Assembly: GCA_030424845.1 (NCBI GenBank)
Contig: JAUHWC010000002.1
Location: forward strand, 248,001-312,000
Length of the DNA stretch: 64,000 nt
DNA from: Alphaproteobacteria bacterium
GTDB lineage: Bacteria; Pseudomonadota; Alphaproteobacteria; Sphingomonadales; Sphingomonadaceae
Direction of reading: 5' to 3'
A model generated the notes under the pieces. The model ran no database searches. It had not been told where the DNA came from and was given only the letters and a program-made list of their open reading frames with translations. Within the stretch, counting starts at the first letter, position 1; each line of letters starts with the position of its first letter. The translations under genes and the position numbers were made by a program. This document shows, one piece after another, positions 25,390 through 34,596 of the stretch.

Positions 25390-25791
25390 GCTGCGGGCCA
25401 GGCGCAGAAGGAGGTCTCAGTCAACGAAGCGCATGCCCTGACAGACATGCTGCGGCATACTGCAGTATCGGGAATGCAGGCCGCGCCCCCTGCAAATCCG
25501 GCGGATGGAGAGTGCTGGCTGGCTGCGCCCGGTGCAACTGGCGATTGGAGCAACCACGATGGCGACTTGGCCTGCATGCAGTCCGGCAACTGGTTGTTCG
25601 TCAGCCCGCGCGGTGGCATGGCAATTTTCGACGAAGCTGCGGGCCAACGGCTGCATTATCGCGATGGTTGGCAATCGGCCGCTCCCGTGGTCGATGCCGA
25701 AGGCGGCAGCACGATTGACACAGAAGCGCGCGCTGCAATCAGCGGGTTGATTGCGGCCCTGACATCAGCCGGCATATTGCCAGCCAATTGA
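25390..25791 (+). pseudogene. DUF2793 protein, 3' fragment
   Basis: The C-terminal about 133 residues of a DUF2793 protein, a family found at the end of sphingomonad gene transfer agent clusters. AAGQAQKEVSVNEAHALTDML opens the domain, followed by GECWLAAPGATGDWSNHDGDLA and NWLFVSPRGGMAIFDEAAGQ (both cited as landmarks). It has no start codon of its own at the right place and is in frame +1 relative to the TerL fragment. The portal, capsid, tail and lysin genes normally between the two are missing. Confidence 0.8.
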
Positions 25792-25799
25792 TCTCGGCC

Positions 25800-27338
25800 T
25801 CACGCCTTATCAAGGCTGGCAAGCGCTGTTCCATAGTGCCGTATGGCAACCCACAGAGCGATCAGGCCGGGTATGACGGCGACGAGCGAATACTGCACGC
25901 CAAGGCCCAGACTCCCGGTCGTTTCCGAAATCAGCCCGGCGGCAAACGGGCCGAAAGCGAGGCCGATCAACGTTGCCCCCAACAGGAATACCGCCGTGGC
26001 CGTACCCCGCATGCGCGGGCGAACGATTGATATGCTGGCCGCAGCACAAGCACCGAGCGCCGAAGATGTCACCAACTGTCCAAGGAAGTTGCAGACCAGG
26101 AACAGCGTGCTCGAGCTGGTGTTGTACCCCACCAACAGCAGCGGAACCGAAGCGAGCAGGGCGATGGCGGCAACCATGACGCGTCCGGCCTCAAACCGTG
26201 CGGCAAGGCGGTCAGCCAGCCAGCCACCCATGATGACCCCGAGGAATCCTCCCAGAGCATTTGGCGCTCCAACAAGCCAGCCGAGATCTGTCTTTGAGAA
26301 GCCGAATGTCCGCTCGGCATAGGGTGCTGCCCAGTAGGTGATCGAATAGCCAATGTAGCAATCGGCCGCATAAAGAAGAACAATTGCGACAAAGGCCGGG
26401 GCCTTCCAGGTCATCGCGAAGGTCTCTGCATCATTCGCCTTGAGGGCACACGCCCAGCTGAAGACAGCGTAGTAGCCGATCGCAACGAACCAGAACTGCT
26501 GGCTGTTGCCGAACAAATGCGTTCCAAGCATTGCAAGAGCAGCAAGGATGAGCGCACCGGCAAGATTGATTGCGAGCGCCTTTGGCCCCCTGCGCGCAGC
26601 ACCAAGCATCGTGAGTGGTGGAACGATCTGCAGGACTTCGGACACGAAATCGCGCCAGGCATTGGGATTGTTGCCCGTCGGGCGCCCTTCGGTCACACCA
26701 CGCACAGGTTCCCGCAAGGACAGCACCCAAAGCGCCAGAACAAGGCCGGGAAGCCCGACGATGACGAACGCCGCTTGCCAGCCGACAAGGCCCAGCGGCC
26801 CTCCCGCAGGATAGGCACCGTTCCAGGCCTCGACAATCGTCCCGCCAATCAGGAGCGACAATCCGCTGCCAACGAACAATCCTGCCGAGTAGATGGAGAG
26901 GGCAGTCGCCCTGACCCGCTTGGGAAACCAGTCGGCAATCAGTGAGTAGGCACTGGGATTGGCGCTGGCCTCCCCCACTCCGACACCGATACGCGCCACG
27001 GTCAGCGTGGTCATGTTGCGCGAAAAACCGGATAACACGGTCATGCATGACCAGAGGGCCAAGCCGATGCTCAGCAAGCGAAGCCTGAACCAACCATCTG
27101 CCAAGCGGCCAAGCGGTATTCCGAAAAGTGCGTAGAAGATGGCAAAGGCAGTGCCGTAAAGAAAACCCAGCTGAGCATCGTCGACGCCGAGGTCAGCCTT
27201 AATATCGTTGGCCAGAATGGAGAGTATCTGACGGTCTACGAAATTGACCAGATAGACCAGGAACAGCACCCCAAGGGCATACCAGCTGTAAGCCGGCACC
27301 TTTTGTTCCTCGGCCTTTTCCTCCCCCCCGATTTCCAT
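25800..27338 (-). CDS. MFS transporter (spinster-like)
   Basis: 512-aa major facilitator with 12 or more hydrophobic helices. The N-terminal family signature is YLVNFVDRQILSILANDIKADLG (residues 30-52, cited by ends), then GRLADGWFRLRLL in the loop 2-3 position and GVGEASANPSAYSLIADWFP. The VDRQ/GxGEA pattern places it with spinster-type MFS proteins of sphingomonads. The substrate is unknown. ATG at 27338 overlaps the queC stop by one base (TGATG) with GGGAG upstream, so it is coupled to queC. Whether it relates to deazapurine transport is speculation. Confidence 0.88.
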   Translation of the reverse strand: MEIGGEEKAEEQKVPAYSWYALGVLFLVYLVNFVDRQILSILANDIKADLGVDDAQLGFLYGTAFAIFYALFGIPLGRLADGWFRLRLLSIGLALWSCMTVLSGFSRNMTTLTVARIGVGVGEASANPSAYSLIADWFPKRVRATALSIYSAGLFVGSGLSLLIGGTIVEAWNGAYPAGGPLGLVGWQAAFVIVGLPGLVLALWVLSLREPVRGVTEGRPTGNNPNAWRDFVSEVLQIVPPLTMLGAARRGPKALAINLAGALILAALAMLGTHLFGNSQQFWFVAIGYYAVFSWACALKANDAETFAMTWKAPAFVAIVLLYAADCYIGYSITYWAAPYAERTFGFSKTDLGWLVGAPNALGGFLGVIMGGWLADRLAARFEAGRVMVAAIALLASVPLLLVGYNTSSSTLFLVCNFLGQLVTSSALGACAAASISIVRPRMRGTATAVFLLGATLIGLAFGPFAAGLISETTGSLGLGVQYSLVAVIPGLIALWVAIRHYGTALASLDKA

Positions 27339-28036
27339 CACCCAGCTCCCGGATCAGCCTTGTATTGTGTCTTGTCGCGCAACCCTGCTTCGGCAAAGCC
27401 TTTCTGGCGCAAGCGGCAACTGTCGCACAAGCCGCACGCCATTCCCTCCGGCGTCGGGTCATAGCACGACCAGCTCATCGCGGGATCAAGCCCAAGCCTG
27501 TCAGCCTCCTGGGCAATCCGGGCCTTTCCCCAAAATTGCAGTGGCGCATGGATCGTGAAAGGCTTGCCTTCTACACCGTCTCGCGTAGCCAGCCGCGCCG
27601 TTTCCTGGAAGCTGGCAATGAAGTCGGGGCGACAATCAGGATAACCCGAATAATCGAGCGCATTCACGCCGATGAAGATATCGTGCGAGCCGATCGCCTC
27701 CGCCCAAGCTAGGGTAAGTGAGAGGAACACCAGATTGCGAGCCGGAACATAGGTGACAGGAATACCTTCGGTCACACCGTCCTTGGGCACGTCAATGTCA
27801 TCGGTGAGTGCTGAACCACCGAACTGGCTCAGGTCGAGCGGCAACACAACATGGCGCTCTGCATCCAGCTTGCGAGCAATCACACTGGCCGATTCCAGCT
27901 CACGTCGATGGCGCTGGTTATAGTCAATGGTAAGGGCATTGATGGCAAAGCCCTGCTCGCGCGCAATGGCTCCGGCGACCATCGAATCGAGCCCGCCGGA
28001 CAAGAGGATCACTGCCTTGCGCGGTTCACTTGCCAT
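27338..28036 (-). CDS. queC: 7-cyano-7-deazaguanine synthase QueC
   Basis: 232-aa ATP-dependent enzyme converting carboxydeazaguanine to preQ0 on the queuosine pathway. The PP-loop is ILLSGGLDSMV (residues 10-20), followed by LTIDYNQRHRREL. The zinc site near the C-terminus is SCYDPTPEGMACGLCDSC, with its four cysteines. No other queuosine genes are adjacent. gluQ in this window uses the final product in tRNA(Asp). It is coupled to the downstream MFS gene. Confidence 0.95.
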   Translation of the reverse strand: MASEPRKAVILLSGGLDSMVAGAIAREQGFAINALTIDYNQRHRRELESASVIARKLDAERHVVLPLDLSQFGGSALTDDIDVPKDGVTEGIPVTYVPARNLVFLSLTLAWAEAIGSHDIFIGVNALDYSGYPDCRPDFIASFQETARLATRDGVEGKPFTIHAPLQFWGKARIAQEADRLGLDPAMSWSCYDPTPEGMACGLCDSCRLRQKGFAEAGLRDKTQYKADPGAG

Positions 28037-28092
28037 GAGAGATGGCTAGGCAGCTGATGCCGGATGGGCAAGTGGCCTGCTGAAAAATTGCT

Positions 28093-28494
28093 TCAGCAGC
28101 CGCCTGTGCGGCGCGCTTCACCTTCAAGCGAGAACGGCTTGCCGTCGTGAATACCCTGGCTGCGGATCTGAACCAAGCCATTGCCTTCCCGGCGAATCGT
28201 GGTCCGACCATAGCCATTGCCACGGCAAGTATACTGGACCGTCACCTCATCCGCTTCATCCTGGACGACATAGCGTGAGCATCCGGGCTGGCTGTGTCGC
28301 AATTGGATCAATTCCCGACCGGTCCGCACACAGATGGACATGGCGCCCCCATCACCGCGCAGGCGCAGGTCCCAATTGCCCGGTGTCAGCCTGTCAAGCA
28401 TCGCCAGTTCAGGGGCCTGGGCAGAAGCCGGCATGGCCACGACAAGAATGGCCACCACCAGCGATGCCAGTCGCAACTTCCTTTCCTTGTCCAA
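28093..28494 (-). CDS. DUF3617 family exported protein
   Basis: 133-aa protein. A signal peptide (residues 1-26, ending PASAQA) is followed by LTPGNWDLRLRG, a central SICVRTGRELIQLRH and YTCRGNGYGRTTIRREGNG, the pattern of DUF3617 proteins of sphingomonads. Four cysteines in the mature part could pair. Function is unknown. The start is TTG at 28494, with a strong AGGAGG 5-6 bases upstream. It lies between hslO and queC on the same strand. Confidence 0.75.
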   Translation of the reverse strand: MDKERKLRLASLVVAILVVAMPASAQAPELAMLDRLTPGNWDLRLRGDGGAMSICVRTGRELIQLRHSQPGCSRYVVQDEADEVTVQYTCRGNGYGRTTIRREGNGLVQIRSQGIHDGKPFSLEGEARRTGGC

Positions 28495-28588
28495 GCCCGC
28501 CTCCTGATGAAATTATACGAGTAGTCTACCACGCCCCAGATGAACGGCCAATTGACTTATAGCTGCGACGAACCGAGTTCGCCCCACA

Positions 28589-29494
28589 TCAGTCCTGAAT
28601 CGGAAACTGCTTGGAGCAGAATGCGCAATCCACCATTATGATCCCGTTTTCATCCGCCATTTCGCGCCTGTCTTCTTTCGGAAAGCGCGAGATCACGTCC
28701 TCGAAGTGCGCCACCGTACAGCGACATCCGCGCACCAGTTGCGGGCCCGGCACCACCCTGATTTCTTCCTCTTCATGGTAAAGGCGCCAGACGAGTTGTT
28801 CCAATGACAATCCCTGTTCGATAATTTCATCGTCGGTCAGGCTTTCCGCCAGGATCGACACGTGCTCCCATTGAGGATGGTCTAGCTGGGCGTGAAGACG
28901 CTCGCGTCCCTCCTCGCCTTCGGGAAGGTGCTGCACCAGCATGCCACCGGCAATACTCCCGGATGCTCCGGACTTTCCCGCAGTATGGATGAAGGTGGGA
29001 ACCTGCTCGCTCTGGGCGAAATAGCTTTCGACCGCGTCGGTAAGGGATTCACCTTCAAGCGGAACCACGCCCTGGTATCGCTGGCCGGTTTTCGCGATGT
29101 CAAAGGTGATAGCAAGGTACCCGGTACCGAAAAGGTCCTTCAGCACGGGATCTGAACCCAGCTTGTCGAACTCGGCCGGGTCATGGTCGAGATAGCCGCG
29201 CAATTCTCCATTGCGATAATCGCAGACCAGGAGGCTGATCACGGCCCCTTGTGCCTGGGCCTGCATGGTGAGCTGGTCATCCTGCTCTTTCAGCAGCCCG
29301 CCCATGAGCGTTGTCAGAACGAGCGCCTCCGAAAGGACGTGCTTGATCGCGGGCGGATAGTCATGCGCTGCCAGGATCTCATCGAGCACCGGACCAAGCC
29401 GCACAACCCGACCGCGACAATCGCGGGCGGGGATGGTGAATGTCAGGAGCTTGTCGAAGCCGGTGTGCGGCTGCGTGGATTCGGGTTCTGCCAT
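28589..29494 (-). CDS. hslO: Redox-regulated chaperone Hsp33
   Basis: 301-aa heat-shock chaperone activated by oxidation. N-terminal domain landmarks are EALVLTTLMGGLLK and MQAQAQGAVISLLVCDYRNGELRGY (cited by ends). The zinc redox switch is intact: GCRC (C-x-C), then CAFC (C-x2-C) near the C-terminus. ATG at 29494 gives MAEPESTQPH; earlier residues lack similarity. It follows argF by 31 bases and is probably cotranscribed with argD-argF, an arrangement I recall from other alphaproteobacteria. Confidence 0.95.
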   Translation of the reverse strand: MAEPESTQPHTGFDKLLTFTIPARDCRGRVVRLGPVLDEILAAHDYPPAIKHVLSEALVLTTLMGGLLKEQDDQLTMQAQAQGAVISLLVCDYRNGELRGYLDHDPAEFDKLGSDPVLKDLFGTGYLAITFDIAKTGQRYQGVVPLEGESLTDAVESYFAQSEQVPTFIHTAGKSGASGSIAGGMLVQHLPEGEEGRERLHAQLDHPQWEHVSILAESLTDDEIIEQGLSLEQLVWRLYHEEEEIRVVPGPQLVRGCRCTVAHFEDVISRFPKEDRREMADENGIIMVDCAFCSKQFPIQD

Positions 29495-29525
29495 AGGCTG
29501 GATATGGGGCCTGGGCGGCGAGAAG

Positions 29526-30470
29526 TTAAGGCGTTGCCGCAGCAAGCATCCCGAAACACCACAACAACACCGATTTCTGCGCGTGAATGCGGTTCTCCGC
29601 CTCGTCGAATACCACCGACTGCGGCCCCTCGAACACGTCCTCGGTCACCTCTTCACCGACATGGGCCGGCAGGCAATGCAGGAATTTGGCATCAGGCTTT
29701 GCCTTGGCCATGAGGCGGGCATCCACCTGGAACGGCGCAAGCTCTGCCAGCTTCTGTTCGGCATGTTCCTGGCCCATCGATATCCAGGTGTCGGTTACGA
29801 CGACATCCGCATCTTGCGCTGCTTGCGCAGCATCATGGGTCACGGTAATGGCGGAGCCCGCAGCGCGTGCCGCATCGATATAGAGCGGATCCGGCACATA
29901 GCCTTGCGGTGTCCCGATCGCCATATCGAACTTGAGCAGCCCTGCGGCCTCAACGAGTGAGTTCATCACGTTGTTGCAATCGCCCAACCAGGCAAGCTTC
30001 AGGCCGGGCAGCGACTTGCCGTGCTCCACAATCGTCAGCAGATCGGCCACGATCTGGCAGGGATGAGAGCGGTCAGTCAGCCCGTTTATGACCGGGACAC
30101 CGGCGTATCTTGCCATTTCCTCGACCTTGGCGTGATCATCCGTGCGCACCATGATCGCATCAGCCATGCGACCAAGTACGCGCGCTGTATCAGCCACGGT
30201 TTCGCCGCGCCCAAGCTGCGAAGTGCCGGAATCAAGGATCAGCGGCGTGCCTCCCAATTGGCGGATGGCAATGTCGAAACTGACCCGCGTTCGCGTCGAA
30301 TTCTTCTCGAACACCATCGCCAGCACGCGGCCGGCAAGCGGCGCGTCCGCATCTGTCTGCCCCTTGGGCCAGTCCCTGCGAGCTTCCTTGCGCTCGATCG
30401 CGTCGTGAATCATGGCTGCCAGTGCGTTGCCACCGGCATCGCCGAGGTCGAGGAAATGGCGATAGGTCAT
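29526..30470 (-). CDS. argF: Ornithine carbamoyltransferase
   Basis: 314-aa transcarbamylase making citrulline from ornithine and carbamoyl phosphate. The carbamoyl-phosphate loop is [10 protein letters not shown], the HPCQ motif is in [11 protein letters not shown], and the ornithine/catalytic motif is [24 protein letters not shown] (SMG loop) is intact. The start ATG at 30470 overlaps the argD stop by one base (TGATG). The argD-argF pair covers two arginine biosynthesis steps, N-acetylornithine formation and citrulline formation. Confidence 0.97.
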   Translation of the reverse strand: MTYRHFLDLGDAGGNALAAMIHDAIERKEARRDWPKGQTDADAPLAGRVLAMVFEKNSTRTRVSFDIAIRQLGGTPLILDSGTSQLGRGETVADTARVLGRMADAIMVRTDDHAKVEEMARYAGVPVINGLTDRSHPCQIVADLLTIVEHGKSLPGLKLAWLGDCNNVMNSLVEAAGLLKFDMAIGTPQGYVPDPLYIDAARAAGSAITVTHDAAQAAQDADVVVTDTWISMGQEHAEQKLAELAPFQVDARLMAKAKPDAKFLHCLPAHVGEEVTEDVFEGPQSVVFDEAENRIHAQKSVLLWCFGMLAAATP

Positions 30471-31663
30471 CAGCTTCCCCCGTCAGGATCGAAATCTGCC
30501 GCTCCGGCAGAAAGCTTGTCGAAGAATTCGTCCATTTCCGCGTCGCCGATCACCAGCGGCGGCAGCAAGCGCAGGGTTCCATCCCCGGCAGCCACGGTCA
30601 GCAACTGGTGGTTGTCACGCAGGTGTACCATGAACGGGCGCGGTTCGCCCTTCATCTTCAGGCCCAGCATCAAACCAAGCCCGCGCACCTCCTCGAACAG
30701 ATCCGGGTAATTGCCGATGAACTGTTCCAGGCGAGAACGCAGGCGCTCTCCCTTGGCGCGCACTTCGGCAAGGAATTCCTCATTCGCCACGGCATCCATC
30801 ACCGCATTGCCGGCAGCCATCGCCAAGGGGTTGCCGCCATAGGTGGAACCGTGCGTGCCGAATGTCATGCCGCGCGCCGCCTTTTCCGTTGCAAGGCACG
30901 CCCCCAGGGGGAAACCACCCCCGATGCCCTTGGCAGTGGCGAGGATATCCGGCTCGATGCCGTACTGTTCATAGGCATACATGGTGCCGGTGCGAGCAAC
31001 GCCGGTCTGCACTTCGTCGAACACCAGCATCAAGTCGTTTTCATCCGCCAGCTGGCGCAGGCCCTTGATGAATTCCTGTGTGCCCACACGAATACCACCT
31101 TCACCCTGGACCGGCTCGACAAGGAAGCTGGCCGTGTTCGGACCGATGGCAGCCTTTGCCGCCTCCAGGTCGTTGAATTCCACATACTTGAAACCAGGCA
31201 GCAGTGGGCTGAAGCCCTGGTGCATCTTGACCTGGCTCGATGCGCTGATGGTGGCCATCGTGCGGCCATGGAAGGCATTGTTGAAGGTGATCAGTTCGAA
31301 TCGATTCGCATCGCCGCCTTCGCTCTGGTGATAGGCGCGCGCTGTCTTGATAGCGGCCTCGACCGCCTCCGCACCCGAGTTGGTGAAGAACACCGTATCG
31401 GCGAAAGTGGCATCGACCAGGCGCTGCGCGAGTTCCTCACCCTGCGGGCTTCCATACAGGTTGGAGACATGCATCAGCGTTTCGGCCTGGCGCTGGATGG
31501 CGCCGATCAGGCCGGGGTGCGAATGACCCAGAAGGTTCACGGCAATGCCGGATGCAAAATCGAGATAGCGCGTGCCGTCTTCCGAAATCAGATGGCAATG
31601 TTCGCCCTTCACGGGACGTACTCCGCACCGGGGATAGACCGGCATCAGCGGGGTGATAGTCAT
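30470..31663 (-). CDS. argD: Acetylornithine/succinyldiaminopimelate aminotransferase
   Basis: 397-aa class-III PLP aminotransferase. Landmarks are [53 protein letters not shown] and the PLP lysine segment [18 protein letters not shown] at 31663 gives [13 protein letters not shown], the normal family start; the earlier open residues are not conserved. Coupled to argF. The same enzyme often serves lysine synthesis (DapC activity), which sequence alone cannot exclude. Confidence 0.95.
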   Translation of the reverse strand: MTITPLMPVYPRCGVRPVKGEHCHLISEDGTRYLDFASGIAVNLLGHSHPGLIGAIQRQAETLMHVSNLYGSPQGEELAQRLVDATFADTVFFTNSGAEAVEAAIKTARAYHQSEGGDANRFELITFNNAFHGRTMATISASSQVKMHQGFSPLLPGFKYVEFNDLEAAKAAIGPNTASFLVEPVQGEGGIRVGTQEFIKGLRQLADENDLMLVFDEVQTGVARTGTMYAYEQYGIEPDILATAKGIGGGFPLGACLATEKAARGMTFGTHGSTYGGNPLAMAAGNAVMDAVANEEFLAEVRAKGERLRSRLEQFIGNYPDLFEEVRGLGLMLGLKMKGEPRPFMVHLRDNHQLLTVAAGDGTLRLLPPLVIGDAEMDEFFDKLSAGAADFDPDGGS

Positions 31664-31796
31664 GGATGAATTCCTTCGAATCGATATCTGAAACGACAAA
31701 TGGCGGCCATTGGGCCGCCGCGTCATGCAATCCATCTATGATGGGGGCGGCGGCCGGTCAAACCCGGCCGCCGATCCTGCGAAATACCGTCAGGGC

Positions 31797-32543
31797 TTAA
31801 CCCTGCGCCGGCACCAGGTTGACAGCCGAGTACTTGCCTCGTCGGTCCACTTCGAGATCGAATTCGAAGCGGTCACCTTCGTTGATGCCCTGCAGGCCAG
31901 ACCTTTCGACCGCGCTGATATGGACGAAGGCATCTTCCTTTCCATCGTCGCGCGTTATGAAGCCGAAGCCCTTGATATTATTGAAGAACTTTACGGTTCC
32001 TACAGCCTTCTCGCCAGTCAGCTCACGTTGGGGCGCGCGTTCCGGTACAGCGATCACATCGCCCACGACCTGCAAATCGGCAGCGGAAACCTTGCCACCG
32101 CGATCCACGAGATTGAACTGCAACTCCTGCCCTTCGGCAAGACCCTGAAGGCCAGCACGCTCCACCTGGCTGATGTGGACAAACACGTCCTCGCCGCCTT
32201 CATCGCGCTGGATGAAGCCGAAGCCCTTCTGGGCGTTGAAGAACTTGACCTTGCCCTGACCGGTGCCAACCACCTGTGCCGGCATGCCGCCGCCACGCGG
32301 GCCACCACCGCCGCCGCGATTGCCGCCAAAGCCGCCGCCGCGATTGCCACCGCCGAAACGGTCTCCACCGCCGCCACCGAAGCGGTCTCCACCGCCGCCG
32401 CCGCGCCAATCATCACCGCCGCCGCGCCAGTCGCTGCCGCCCATCGGCGGAGGTCCGCCATCCTGGAACGGATCGTATCCGTCTTCCCCGAAACTGTCCC
32501 GCTTGTCGCGCCCCCGGCCGCGACGACCTTTGTCGTAACCCAT
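31797..32543 (-). CDS. Cold-shock protein with two CSD domains and an RGG-rich N-terminus
   Basis: 248-aa protein. Residues 1-90 are disordered, rich in Gly, Arg, Asp and Phe, with repeated DRFGGG and RGGG units. Two cold-shock domains follow: GKVKFFNAQKGFGFIQRDEGG at about 95-165 and VGTVKFFNNIKGFGFITRDDG at about 178-246 (cited as starts). Each keeps the RNP1 KGFGFI and RNP2 VFVHIS/AFVHIS motifs. Tandem CSDs are usual in alphaproteobacteria; the long RGG tail is typical of sphingomonads and suggests RNA condensation or chaperone activity (inference). Confidence 0.92.
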   Translation of the reverse strand: MGYDKGRRGRGRDKRDSFGEDGYDPFQDGGPPPMGGSDWRGGGDDWRGGGGGDRFGGGGGDRFGGGNRGGGFGGNRGGGGGPRGGGMPAQVVGTGQGKVKFFNAQKGFGFIQRDEGGEDVFVHISQVERAGLQGLAEGQELQFNLVDRGGKVSAADLQVVGDVIAVPERAPQRELTGEKAVGTVKFFNNIKGFGFITRDDGKEDAFVHISAVERSGLQGINEGDRFEFDLEVDRRGKYSAVNLVPAQG

Positions 32544-32845
32544 GTACTCAGTAAACCTTCAATCCCGTCCTCTTCATTCACTGGCCAGCACGGACGAAAC
32601 ACCCGACCAGTGGAAGCGAAAGACCTGCCCACCACTTCTGATCGAGCCTTATACCTTAGTTGGAGCCGACACGCGAACACTTTAAGATTGCCGGCGGATG
32701 ACGGCCTTCAAGGTGTCGTCTGGATGCACCTGCGGTTGCATCGGGCTTGCGTCATTGCCACATGACGGTGCAGTTACATGCGGTGAGGGATACATCGCGC
32801 CGACCGGATGTGCAGACCCGCCCGTCGGCAACAGGAGTAGAGCAG
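32544..32845 (+). other. Intergenic region between divergent csp and phosphatase genes
   Basis: 302 bases with no supported gene. On the csp strand a TATAAG element lies about 110 bases upstream of the csp start, suggesting a long 5' leader, as many cold-shock genes have. I could not assign a confident -35 box. The phosphatase gene side has AGGAG at 32833-32837 and no clear promoter. Confidence 0.5.
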
Positions 32846-33286
32846 ATGAGCGATTTCCGGCAGTTGTCCGATTCCTTCTGGGCGAGCCCGCAGATCACGA
32901 CCGAGGACGTGGCCGAGGCCGCTGAGCGGGGCTTCACCCTGATCGTGAACAACCGCCCGGAGGGCGAGAGCGAAGACCAGACACCGGGCGATGCGATTGC
33001 TGCGGCTGCCAAGGCTGCCGGGCTGGATTACGTTTCCATCCCGATCACCCATGCCGGCTTCAGCGAGGCGCAGGTTGCACAGCTGGCCGAAGCCCTTGAT
33101 GCAAGCGATGGTCCGGTGCTCGGTTATTGTCGTTCCGGTACCCGGTCCACCTTGCTGTGGTCATTGGTGCAGACTAGCCTTGGTGCCGAGCCGGAGGAGA
33201 TTTCGGCCGCCGCAGCACAGGCAGGCTATGATGTCTCGCCCGTGCGCCCGGCAATGGACATCTACGCAGCTCGCGCCGCTTCCTGA
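32846..33286 (+). CDS. TIGR01244/DUF442-type phosphatase-fold protein (BLH domain)
   Basis: 146-aa protein with a dual-specificity-phosphatase fold. The N-terminus reads FRQLSDSFWASPQITTEDVAEAAE, cited by ends, then LIVNNRPEGESEDQ. The active-site loop is GYCRSGTRS (C-x5-R, Cys near 95). Related domains sit in front of Blh persulfide dioxygenases and in sulfide metabolism, but stand-alone members lack an established substrate. The start ATG has AGGAG 9 bases upstream. First gene of a tight three-gene run. Confidence 0.87.
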   Translation: MSDFRQLSDSFWASPQITTEDVAEAAERGFTLIVNNRPEGESEDQTPGDAIAAAAKAAGLDYVSIPITHAGFSEAQVAQLAEALDASDGPVLGYCRSGTRSTLLWSLVQTSLGAEPEEISAAAAQAGYDVSPVRPAMDIYAARAAS

Positions 33287-33292
33287 CAGGCC

Positions 33293-33691
33293 GTGGCAGG
33301 GTCTCCGGTCGTCCTTGCCGCCATCCTCCTGGCTGTTGCCGGGCTTGTGCTCATGGCTTCACGCCTTGGATATGCACCGCGGCAAGAACTGCCGGGTGAG
33401 GAGGATCTCGGTCTCTTGCTTGAGGGATTGCCCTGTGGCTTCACCGCCTCCGCCACCCTGGATTCGAAGGAGTCGGGGTGCGTTCTGGCAGCTGACCAGC
33501 GCGGTCGGATCGCACTCGTAGCACCGCACGGAGCGCACCATCTGGCCCGCTTGCTGGGACCGGCATCGCATGTCGCCCTTGACGGTACTGCCTTGCATGT
33601 TCGCGACGGCAGGGTGGCAGGGTTCTTTGATCTCGGGGCCGACCAGGACGTTTGGCTGGAGAGGCTCAGAAGTGCAGGCCTGCAAGTGTGA
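33293..33691 (+). CDS. Membrane-anchored protein of unknown function
   Basis: 132-aa protein that I do not recognise. Residues 4-22 are one hydrophobic helix; the rest is a soluble domain, with PCGFTASATL and SGCVLAADQRGRIAL providing two cysteines, then APHGAHHLARLLG. The start is GTG at 33293, 6 bases after the phosphatase stop. Its stop overlaps the sterol-desaturase GTG by 4 bases. So it is coupled on both sides and probably works with them. No catalytic motif is evident. Confidence 0.6.
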   Translation: MAGSPVVLAAILLAVAGLVLMASRLGYAPRQELPGEEDLGLLLEGLPCGFTASATLDSKESGCVLAADQRGRIALVAPHGAHHLARLLGPASHVALDGTALHVRDGRVAGFFDLGADQDVWLERLRSAGLQV

Positions 33692-34596
33692 CGGCGTTCG
33701 ATCCCCTTCCCTATGCAATTCCGGCTTTTGTAGCACTCATTGCGCTGGAGATCCTGTGGGCGCGGCGCAGGAGTAATTTGCGGGCCTATGAAGCCCGCGA
33801 CACAGCCGTTTCGCTGGCCCTTGGGGTTGGTAGCATAATCGCCGGCGCATTGGCCGCGGTAGTAACAGTGCCGATGCTCGTTGCAGCCCATGACGTTTCG
33901 CCTTTGGGCTTCGGCTGGGCATGGTGGGTATGGCCGCTGTGCTTTGTGGCAGATGACCTCGCCTATTACTGGTTCCACCGCAGCGCCCATCGCGTGCGCT
34001 GGTTCTGGGCATCGCACGTCAACCATCATTCCAGCCAGCACTACAATCTTTCCACCGCGTTGCGGCAGACCTGGACCGGGTTCATAGCGCTGTCTTTCAT
34101 CTTCCGCCTGCCGCTGGCACTGGCAGGGTTCGAGCCCGGCATGGTGCTTACATGCGCGGCGTTCAACCTGATCTACCAGTTCTGGATCCACACCGAAGCA
34201 GTCGGGCGCATGCCACGCTGGTTCGAAGCGGTGATGAACACGCCTTCGCATCACCGGGTTCATCCTGCGGTCAACGGTCGCTACCTTGATCGCAACTACG
34301 CGGGCACCTTCATCATCTGGGACAGGATGTTCGGCACCTTCGAACCGGAGTCCGATGATGTGCCGATCCGCTACGGGATCGTGAACCAGCTTGGCAGTTT
34401 CAACCTGTTGAAGGCCGTGTTCCATGAATGGATCGCGATCGGCCGCGATGTCTGGTCCGCCCCGTGGCGACACAAGGCATCCTATATCTGGCGGGAACCC
34501 GGTTGGACGCATGACGGCAGCCGCGAGACATCGGACATGATCCGGGCGCGTACCAGCCCGGACAGGGGTGCCGGGGAAGACGGAAAGTCCCGCTGA
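33688..34596 (+). CDS. Sterol desaturase/fatty acid hydroxylase superfamily protein
   Basis: 302-aa membrane di-iron enzyme. Four or so hydrophobic helices carry the histidine boxes: HRSAH (HxxxH), HVNHHSSQHYN (HxxHH) and, after the last helix, HHRVHPAVN with an upstream WIHTE. Members hydroxylate or desaturate lipids, hopanoids or carotenoids. The substrate is unknown. GTG at 33688 overlaps the preceding stop (GTGA); an in-frame TTG at 33652 would overlap by 40 bases. Third gene of the phosphatase/unknown/desaturase run. Confidence 0.88.
   Translation: MTAFDPLPYAIPAFVALIALEILWARRRSNLRAYEARDTAVSLALGVGSIIAGALAAVVTVPMLVAAHDVSPLGFGWAWWVWPLCFVADDLAYYWFHRSAHRVRWFWASHVNHHSSQHYNLSTALRQTWTGFIALSFIFRLPLALAGFEPGMVLTCAAFNLIYQFWIHTEAVGRMPRWFEAVMNTPSHHRVHPAVNGRYLDRNYAGTFIIWDRMFGTFEPESDDVPIRYGIVNQLGSFNLLKAVFHEWIAIGRDVWSAPWRHKASYIWREPGWTHDGSRETSDMIRARTSPDRGAGEDGKSR

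Noticed and set aside
31749-31772. GC-rich hairpin after the cold-shock gene
   Set aside because: The stem is good, but no T run follows on either strand, so I do not call it a terminator.
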